In this document: in pieces, positions 16,568 through 24,100 of the stretch
Numbering within the stretch: position 1 is the stretch's first letter
Layout: every line of letters begins with the position of its first letter
Assembly: GCF_002285795.1 (NCBI RefSeq)
Contig: NZ_CP022961.1
Coordinates: 1,984,001-2,048,000 of the forward strand
Origin: Plantactinospora sp. KBS50
GTDB lineage: Bacteria; Actinomycetota; Actinomycetes; Mycobacteriales; Micromonosporaceae
DNA: 64,000 bases
Direction of reading: 5' to 3'
The notes under the pieces: model-generated
The model's input: the letters and a program-made list of their open reading frames with translations, nothing else
What the model was told of the DNA's origin: nothing
The model's database searches: none
Translations under genes and position numbers: made by a program

Positions 16568-17662
16568 GTGACGCCGATGCGGGTGGAACTGCGGTCCAGG
16601 CTCGACGACGGGCTGCTCGACGAGCTGCGCGTGCCGTCGACGCCGGTCTACAGCGGCGAACTCGAACGGATCCAGCTCGCCCAGCTCGGCCACGGCAGCA
16701 CGACGTACGTCGTCGCCCGCGACGGGCAGGGCCGCGCCGCCGGCCTGACCCCGGTCTACACCACGCGGCCGCCGTGGCACCCGTCCACCGACCCGGCCGC
16801 GCTCCCGCCCGCCGACGCCGCGACGCTCGCGCTGGCCGGCTCGTACGGCGTCTACTCGAACTACCTCAGCATCGGCGCGTCGGTGCCCGGCGCCGAGGCG
16901 CCGCGGGTGGCCGCCACCCTGGTCGAGCAGGCGCGCACGCTGGCCCGCGAGGCCGGCTGCGGGCACGTGGTGTTCCCCTACCTCGACCCGACCCAGGCGG
17001 CCTGGCTGGCGCCGTACCGGGCCGCGGCCGCCGCGGTCAGCGTGCGCGAGAAGGCGGTGCTGGGGATCGAATGGAAGACGTTCGACGAGTACGTCTCCTG
17101 GCTGCCGACCCGCCGGCGCACCCCGGTACGCCGGCAGCGCCGCCGGCTGGCCGAGAGCGGGCTGGTCATCCGGGAACGGCCGGTCGCGCAGGTGGCGGGG
17201 GAGCTGGCGCCGCTGCTGGCCCAGACCAACCAGCGGTACGGGCAGGACGCCGACCCGCAGCGGATCGAGTTCCACTACACCCTGCTCGGCACGCACCTGC
17301 GGGACGACTTCGTGGCGCTGGTCGCGTACCAGGACGGCCGCCCGGTGGCCTGCTCGCTGCTGCTGGCCTGCGGCAACCGGTGGATCTCGAAGGCGTGGGG
17401 GTGTGACTACACCCGCGCCGACCACCGGTTCCTCTACTTCAACCTGGTCTTCTACGAGCCGATCAGCCGGGCCGTCGAGCGCGGCTTCGCGCTGCTCGAC
17501 TACGGCATCGGCGGACTGGAGTCCAAACTGGAGCGGGGCTGCACGGTGCAGGAGCTGCGCACGATGCTGATCGCCTCGGACGGTGCCGCATCCGCCGGTT
17601 CGGGCGCTGCCGTGCCCGCCGGTTCGGACGCTGCCATCGGGAAGGGCGGGCACGATGGGTGA
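16568..17662 (+). CDS. FemAB-like / GNAT-fold peptidoglycan-bridge-type ligase
   Basis: 364 residues from GTG 16568 (GGGA just upstream; ATG 16577 is an alternative). The sequence matches the FemAB-like, BioF2/Acetyltransf_6-type double-GNAT fold: SYGVYSNYLSIG, FPYLDP, then the typical second half FHYTLLGTHLRDDFVALVAY, CSLLLACGNRWISKAWG and LDYGIGGLESKLERG. FemAB-type enzymes transfer an amino acid from aminoacyl-tRNA to an amine. Relatives in antibiotic clusters include the alanyl-transfer enzyme PacB of pacidamycin. The last 25 codons are a low-complexity Ala/Gly/Ser tail. It overlaps the LanB-like gene by eight bases, so the two are translated together. Which amino acid or acceptor is used cannot be told. 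Confidence 0.72.
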   Translation: MTPMRVELRSRLDDGLLDELRVPSTPVYSGELERIQLAQLGHGSTTYVVARDGQGRAAGLTPVYTTRPPWHPSTDPAALPPADAATLALAGSYGVYSNYLSIGASVPGAEAPRVAATLVEQARTLAREAGCGHVVFPYLDPTQAAWLAPYRAAAAAVSVREKAVLGIEWKTFDEYVSWLPTRRRTPVRRQRRRLAESGLVIRERPVAQVAGELAPLLAQTNQRYGQDADPQRIEFHYTLLGTHLRDDFVALVAYQDGRPVACSLLLACGNRWISKAWGCDYTRADHRFLYFNLVFYEPISRAVERGFALLDYGIGGLESKLERGCTVQELRTMLIASDGAASAGSGAAVPAGSDAAIGKGGHDG

Positions 17663-20126
17663 CCACCGGACGGAGCTGGATCGGGGCTGGACGCTCTGGC
17701 GGCTCTGCGCGCTGCGCTCGGCCGGCCTGCCGATCGAACTGCTCGACGTGCTCGGCGACCCGCTCGGCGACCCGCACGGCGACGTACCGGCGGGCGGCGA
17801 CGAAGCGGGCGGTGGCCTGCCGGGCGGTGGCCTGCCGGGCGGTGGCCTGCCGGGTGGTGGCGCCGACGCGGTGCGCGCGGCGCGCCGGGCCGCGTTCGAC
17901 GCCATCCTCGCCGACGACCGCTTCCGGGCCGCGCTGACCTGGCAGAACCCGGAGGCCGTGGACACCTGGGCGGCCAGCCACGCCGCCGCGCTGAAGGCGG
18001 GGGAGCGACCCCGGGTCAGCGGCCACCGGTTCGGGCACCGGATGGCCGTGCTCACCCGGTACGCGCAGCGCTACTGCACGAAGAACGACACGATCGGCTT
18101 CTTCGGGCCGGTGGCGTGGGCGAGGCTCGGCGGCGGTTCCCGCGGCTACACCGGGGCCGGTGGGATCCGCCGCGCCGCCGCGTACGTCGAGGTGTGGGCG
18201 GTGCAGTCGATCGCCGCGCGGTGGAGCGTCGACCCGGAACTGCGCGCGTACGTACCGATCCGGATCGACCCGTCCTGCACCGTCCGCGACGGCTCGGTGC
18301 TGCGCCCGTACCGGCGTCCCCACCCGCTCACCACCGACCAGGCGCGGGTGGTCGCGGCGCTGGCCGCCGGCGTCGAGCGGGTCGGCGACCTGCCGCCCGG
18401 CGAGCCCGCCGCCGGCGCGCCGGCGTCCGATGAGGCCGCGGCCGGCCCGCGAACGACCGGTGAGGCCGCGGCCGGCTCGCGGGCGACCGCTGACGCCGTG
18501 GCCGGCTCGCGGGCGACCGCTGACGCCGTGGCCGCGCTGCGCGCGGCCGGCGTCGTGCAGGTCGGATTCCGGGTGCCCATCGGCAGTCATCCGCTGGACG
18601 GGCTGGAACGGCAGCTCGCCGGGCTGCCGGACGCCCCGCTGCGCAAGGACCGGCTGGACCGGCTCGCGCGGATCCGCGACGCCTGCCGGGCGGTGTCGGC
18701 GGCCGAGGACCCCGAGCGGCTCCGGGTGGCGCTGCGCGACGCCTCCCGGGCGCTGGACGCGGCGGCCGGGGCGCCGGTACGCCGGGAGGACGGCTTCACG
18801 GTGGGCGGCCGTACGCCGCTCTACCTGGACTGCCGGCGCGACCTGGACGCCACGATCGACGACGACCTGCTGGATGAGCTGGCCCGGCCGCTCGGCGTGC
18901 TGCTGGACGCGGCGCGGTGGCTCTGCGGCCAGGTCGCCGACGCCGCGGAGGAGTCCCTCACCCGCACCTACCGGCGGCTCGCGGCCGGCCGGACCGAGGT
19001 CACCCTCTCCGACCTGTACATGGCCGCCGCCGACCTGCTCGAACCCGGCGGCCGGGCGTTCGCGGACATCGTGACCGACTTCCAGCTGCGCTGGGCCGAG
19101 ATCATCGGTGCCGGTGCCGGTGCCGGTGCCGGTGCCGGTGCCGCCGCCGGCGGCGACGGTCCGGCCGACGTCGACCCGGCGTACGCCCGCCGGCTGGCCG
19201 ACGCGCTGTTCCCGGCGCCGCGGCGGACCTGGGCGGCGGCCCGGCTGCACAGCCCGGACGTCATGCTGCGGCGCCGGCCCGACGGCGGGCTGTCCTGGGT
19301 GCTCGGTGAACTGCACGTCGCGCTCAACACGCTGGAGAGCCGGTTCTTCAGCGCGCAGGCCGACGACGCGACGGAACTGGTCGACGCGATGGCCGCCGAC
19401 ATGGCGCCCGGCCGGGTCGTGCCGCTGTACCCCAGCAGCGCGCGGGACGTCAGCTCGCGCAGCTACCCGCCGCTGTCGCTGGACCCGCCCGGCCACTACC
19501 GGTACGTCTCGTTCGGCTCCGACGACGGCCACCCCGAGGGGGTACGGGGCACCCCGGCCACCGCGATCACCGTGTCGGAGCGGGCCGGCGGCCTGCTGGC
19601 GACCTGCGACTCGGACGGCTGGGCGGCGCCGGTGCTCGAATGCCTCGGCGAACATCTGAGCGCGGTCACCGTCAACCTGTTCAAGCTGCGGGCACCGGCC
19701 GCCCACCGGCCACGGGTGTCGATCGGCTCGGTGGTGGTGGCCCGGGAAAGCTGGCGGCTGCCGCTGACCCGGCTCGCCGAGGCCGCCGCCCGGGATCGTG
19801 ACCCCGCCCAGCTCGGGCTGCGCGGCTGGCTGCGCGACGCCGGCATGCCGCGGCACGTCTTCGCCCGCGTACCCGGGGATCCGAAGCCGTTCTACGTGGA
19901 CCTGGCCTCGCCGTCGCTTGTGGACAACCTGGCCCGGGCGGCCCGGCGGGCCGCGCGCACCGAACCGGCGGACGCCGAGGTCGAACTGGTCGAGATGGTG
20001 CCCGAGCCGGCGGAGCTGTGGCTGCGGCTGCCCGACGGGACGTACACCGCGGAGCTGCGTCTGGTCGCCGTCGACCCGGAACCGGCCCGGCCGGCATCCT
20101 GGGACCTGGCGGCCCCGCCGGCCTGA
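17655..20126 (+). CDS. LanB-type dehydratase N-terminal (aminoacyl-tRNA-dependent) domain protein
   Basis: 823 residues, ATG 17655 overlapping the upstream stop. Residues 141-152 read CTKNDTIGFFGP, the hallmark of the lantibiotic dehydratase N-terminal (glutamylation) domain; the later LGELHVALNTLESRFF and PLYPSSARDVSSRSYPPLSL also fit that family. LanB uses Glu-tRNA to glutamylate Ser/Thr. PEARL relatives add amino acids from aminoacyl-tRNA to peptide C-termini. Full LanB proteins are about 1000 residues with a C-terminal elimination domain. No such domain is evident here, and no precursor peptide or LanC is nearby. Several in-frame tandem repeats inflate the length (GGGLP at 17811-17860; a 30-bp unit at 18440-18530; GAGA at 19108-19140). 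Inference: aminoacyl-tRNA-dependent tailoring of an NRPS intermediate or small scaffold. Confidence 0.78.
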   Translation: MGDHRTELDRGWTLWRLCALRSAGLPIELLDVLGDPLGDPHGDVPAGGDEAGGGLPGGGLPGGGLPGGGADAVRAARRAAFDAILADDRFRAALTWQNPEAVDTWAASHAAALKAGERPRVSGHRFGHRMAVLTRYAQRYCTKNDTIGFFGPVAWARLGGGSRGYTGAGGIRRAAAYVEVWAVQSIAARWSVDPELRAYVPIRIDPSCTVRDGSVLRPYRRPHPLTTDQARVVAALAAGVERVGDLPPGEPAAGAPASDEAAAGPRTTGEAAAGSRATADAVAGSRATADAVAALRAAGVVQVGFRVPIGSHPLDGLERQLAGLPDAPLRKDRLDRLARIRDACRAVSAAEDPERLRVALRDASRALDAAAGAPVRREDGFTVGGRTPLYLDCRRDLDATIDDDLLDELARPLGVLLDAARWLCGQVADAAEESLTRTYRRLAAGRTEVTLSDLYMAAADLLEPGGRAFADIVTDFQLRWAEIIGAGAGAGAGAGAAAGGDGPADVDPAYARRLADALFPAPRRTWAAARLHSPDVMLRRRPDGGLSWVLGELHVALNTLESRFFSAQADDATELVDAMAADMAPGRVVPLYPSSARDVSSRSYPPLSLDPPGHYRYVSFGSDDGHPEGVRGTPATAITVSERAGGLLATCDSDGWAAPVLECLGEHLSAVTVNLFKLRAPAAHRPRVSIGSVVVARESWRLPLTRLAEAAARDRDPAQLGLRGWLRDAGMPRHVFARVPGDPKPFYVDLASPSLVDNLARAARRAARTEPADAEVELVEMVPEPAELWLRLPDGTYTAELRLVAVDPEPARPASWDLAAPPA

Positions 20127-20173
20127 TTCCGCGGGGGAGGTCGGTAATTGCATTGGCGGGGTGGTTTCGGCCC

Positions 20174-20204
20174 TTGACAGTTACCGAGTTGGATACCTTA
20201 ATAT
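20174..20204 (+). promoter_or_regulatory. Sigma-70-like promoter of the M23 gene
   Basis: TTGACA at 20174-20179 is followed by TTAATA (18-base spacer) or TAATAT (19-base spacer) at 20198-20204. It lies about 30 bases before the start of the M23 peptidase gene in a short AT-rich patch. It suggests that this gene has its own housekeeping promoter. Confidence 0.6.
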
Positions 20205-20232
20205 TCAAGATCTCAGATCATGCGGGGGTCGA

Positions 20233-21036
20233 ATGCAGACATTTGACGAAGTGGCGCCGGAGAATGGGGTGGCGTCTCGCGGATTCGACCGTCGCCACCT
20301 GCTTGGCCTGGTCACCGCCACGCTGGCGGCCGGTGTCATTCCGGAGGCATGGCTCGCGGAGGCCGCATACGGCGCGACGCCGAGATGGAATCGGCCATTC
20401 GACAAATGGGTCCCGATCACCTCTTCGTACGGGTGGCGGACGGATCCGATCACCGGCGAATCCAGGATGCACAACGGCACGGACTACAGCTACTCGGGAA
20501 TCCTCGGCTATCCGGTCCGCGCCATTGCCGCGGGCACCGTGACCGGCGTCTCGTACAGCGCGAGCGGGCTGGGCAACAACGCCACCATCACGCACGCCGA
20601 CGGGTGGCGCAGCGTGTACGGGCACATGCGGGAGGCTCCCGTGGTCGGGGTCGGCGCGCAGGTCGCCGCCGGCCAGCACGTCGGCAACGTGGGAACCACC
20701 GGCCACTCCACCGGGCCGCACCTGCACCTGGAGATCTTCCAGCCGAACGGTCAGCGGACCGACCCCGAGTCGGTTCTCACCGGCGCCCCGTACGCCGGAG
20801 CGTCCGGATCTCCCGAGATTCTCACGAAGGATGGACTGATGTACCTCATCTGGAGCACCGGCGGCACCGGCTACCTGGTCACCCCCAACCGCGTCATCGG
20901 GCTGCGGTCGATGGCGCACTACAACCTGTTCAAGCGGATCATCAACTCGAACCAGGCCGCCGCCCAGCCCGAGATCTTCAACGCGCTGGAGATCGACCAG
21001 ATCAACGCGTACCTGAACGGGAACGTACCCGCCTGA
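20233..21036 (+). CDS. Exported M23 family metalloendopeptidase
   Basis: 267 residues, ATG 20233 after GGGGG. The N-terminus has a Tat-like signal (FDRRHLLGLVTATLAAGVIP, ending near AYGA). The M23 (lysostaphin/LytM) domain follows, with zinc and catalytic motifs HNGTDY (HxxxD) and HLHLEI (HxH) plus YGHM between them. A C-terminal extension of about 75 residues (ILTKDGLMYLIWSTGGTGYL onward) resembles the extra domain of actinobacterial and phage M23 proteins. The predicted product is a secreted enzyme cutting peptidoglycan cross-bridges. It has its own promoter and lies between two biosynthetic operons; self-resistance or wall remodelling is possible but not shown. Confidence 0.87.
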   Translation: MQTFDEVAPENGVASRGFDRRHLLGLVTATLAAGVIPEAWLAEAAYGATPRWNRPFDKWVPITSSYGWRTDPITGESRMHNGTDYSYSGILGYPVRAIAAGTVTGVSYSASGLGNNATITHADGWRSVYGHMREAPVVGVGAQVAAGQHVGNVGTTGHSTGPHLHLEIFQPNGQRTDPESVLTGAPYAGASGSPEILTKDGLMYLIWSTGGTGYLVTPNRVIGLRSMAHYNLFKRIINSNQAAAQPEIFNALEIDQINAYLNGNVPA

Positions 21037-21128
21037 TCCCGCCCCGCCTGATCCCATCCCGCCGGTCCGGCGGGATGGGAGTGTCGCGCGGTGTCCCGGC
21101 CGATCGGGCCGGCGGCGGGTGGTAGCGG

Positions 21129-24100
21129 TCAGTCCGCGATGAGCCGGACGACCTCGGCCGACAGCAGCCGGATGGTGGGGCAGTCGAACAGCACCCCGAT
21201 GCCCAGTTGCACGCCGAACCGTTCGCGCATCCGGCGCATGACCTGAACCGCGCTGAGCGAGTCGCCGCCGAGTTCGAAGAACTCGTCGTCCAGGCTCATG
21301 GTTTCCAGGCCGAGCGCCTCCTGCCACATCTCGTAGACCGCCGCCTGGACGGTGTCCAACTGCGGGCCGCCGTCCGTCGTCGGCCCGGCGGCCGGGACCT
21401 CGGGGGCCGCCACGGCCGGTGCCGGGGCCACCTCCGGGAGGATGGCCACCCCGGCCGGTGCCGGCGACCGCGCGGGGATCGGCACCGGTGCGCCACCGAC
21501 GTACGGGCGGACCAGTACCTGGTACGGGGTCTGCGCGCCGAGCAGCAGGGTGAGCAGCCGGCCGCCCTCGTCGGGGTCGATGCCGTCCACCTCGGGTGCC
21601 GGCTCGGCGATGGTCTCGACCGCGGCGGGGGCGTGGGCCGGGGCGGGCTTCGCCGGCGTCTGTTCGTCGAGGAACTGCGGGTTGCGGCCGGTCCGCCGCA
21701 TGGTGAAGCCCTCGATCTCGGCCAGCAGCGTGCCGTCGGGCGCCACCATGGTGACGTCGGCGACGATGACGCCGGACTTGTCGGGTTCGCGCAGGATCCG
21801 GCTGAACAGGACGGTGGGCAGCGGGCGGTGGAAGACCGCGCGCCGGTACATGAACGGCAGGTGGATGTCGTCGATGTCGTCCCGGACCGCCGCGGTGGCC
21901 CCGTCGAGCAGGGCCGGGTGCGCCTGGCGGGTCTCGACGTCGGCGGCGAACTCGGGCGCGAGCACGAGCCGGACGACCCGACCCCGGCGGTCGTCGGTCC
22001 GCCACATCTGCTGGATGTTCTGCCACCGGTCGCCGAGGGCGAACAGCCGTCCCGGGCCGGGCTTGAGCGACGGGGGCTCGACCTCCGGGAGCCCGTCGTA
22101 CATCGGCTCGGGGGGCAGCATGTCGTCCTTGCGGGCGCAGCCGGAGATGCGGCCGTCGACGTGCCGGATCCACTGCTCGTCGGCGCTGTCGGCGGCCCGG
22201 GACAGCACCTCGAAACGCCAGCCGTCCTTGCCCGGGGCGAACCGGACCCGGACGGTACGCGGGCTGTCGACCACGAGGGGCTGCTGGAAGAGCGCCTCCT
22301 CCAGTTGGATCGCGTCGTCCGGGCTGATCAGCCCGAGGCCGCGGAACGAGTTCATCACCAGGTCGAGGTGGCCGGTGCCGGGCAGCACCGCCCGGCCGTT
22401 CAGCCGGTGCTCGTCGAGCACCCACTCGCGCTGCGGATCGAGGGTCAGCTCCACCTGCTGCGGACCGGACCGGGCCGGGCGACCGCCGTCGACGGCCATG
22501 CCCACGGTCGACCAGGCGGGCCAGTTGATGCTCAGCCGCCGAGGGCCACCGGCGGCGGCGAAGGCATCCAGCGCGGCGTTGGCGGCCGCGTAGTCGCCGC
22601 TGCCGGTGAGCCCGCGCAGGGCCGCCCGGCTGGAGAACGAGACGAAGAAGTCCAGCGGCGGCCGGTCGCGCAGCGCCTCTTCGAGCACCAGCGTGCCGCG
22701 TACCTTGGGGTGCAGCACGGCGCGGGCGTCGGCCAGGGAGCGGAAGTGCAGCATGCCGTCGCCGGCCACGCCGGCCAGGTGCAGCACGCCGTTGACCGGG
22801 CCGAACTGCGCGGCCGTCACGTCGAGCGCCCGGCGGACCTGCCGCGGGTCGCCGATGTCGCAGGCCATCGTGCGGACCTGGGCGCCCAGTTCGGTCATCT
22901 CGGCGATCTCGTCGAGGATGTGCCGGAGCGCAGCGTCGGTCTCGGCCCGCTGCCGCGCGTCCTGCGGCAGCGCCGTGCGGCCCAGCAGCACCAGCCGGGG
23001 CCGCTTGCCGGTACGCGCCAGCGCCTTGCCGACCGCGAGCCCGAGCCCGCCCAGCCCGCCGGTGAGCAGGTAGACGCCCTCCGGGCGCGGCTGTGCCGGG
23101 GTGTCGCCCAGGGTGAGCGGCTGCTCGTCGGGCACCCAGCGGCGGTGCCGGCGCAGCGCCACGAACTCCTGACCGTCCACCGTGCCCAGTTCGGCCACGA
23201 GCGTCTGCTCGTCGGTGCCCGGACCGACATCCACGATCTTGCAGATCGTGCCGGGGGCCTCCCGGGCCAGCGTGCGGGCCAGGCCGACCACCGTGGCCTT
23301 GACCGGGTCCAGCGGCTCCACTCCGGAGACGTCGGCGAGCCGGCTGGCCAGCACCACGAGTCGGGGGAGACGGCCCTGCACCGCGCGCCTGGTGCCGTGC
23401 TGGATCAGCGCCAGCAGGCTGGTGAACGACAGGTCGAGCTGGTCGTCCACGGTGCCGCTGGTGGGCTCCGCCCAGGTCGGTGCGGCCCAGGCGTGCACGA
23501 GCAGCCCGGGGTGGCGCCCGTCGGCGGCCAGCCGGGCGAAGACCTGTTCCACGTCGGCGGCCTCGCCGGGCCGGACCCGGAACTCGTCGCCGGTGACGGA
23601 GAACCGGTCGCCCGGACGGACCCGGATGACCCGGGTGCCGGTCTGCAACAGCGGCCCGAGCACCGCCAGCCCGGCGTCCCGGTCGGCGGGCAGCAGCGCC
23701 AGCGCCAGCGGCTCGCGGACCGGCTCGCCGTCGACCGGAAGCGGCGCCTCGACCCAGGTCACGGTGGAGAACGGGGTACCGGTCCCGGCCGGCTCCTCGG
23801 TCCCGGTCGGCTCGTCCTGGACGTCCGCGGGCTCCTCGGCGGCGCCCGCGTCGGCCCGCTTGGGCGCCGCGGGGCCGGAGGTCGGGGTAACCCAGTACAG
23901 CTTGCGCTGGTACGGGTAGCCGGGCACCGCCGCGCGGCGCCAGTCGTACTCCTCGTCCACCGCCGCCCAGTCGACGTCGTGGCCGGCGACCCAGAGCCGC
24001 CCGACCGCGTCCAGCAGCCGTTCGAGGTCGCCGGGGCCGTCTGCCTCCGGCGCGGCCAGGGACGGCTGGACCGCGCTGCCGTGCTCGCGCAGCAGCGGGT

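Noticed and set aside
16568-20126. Complete lanthipeptide locus
   Set aside because: The LanB-like protein lacks an evident elimination domain and there is no LanC, precursor peptide or lanthipeptide transporter nearby.
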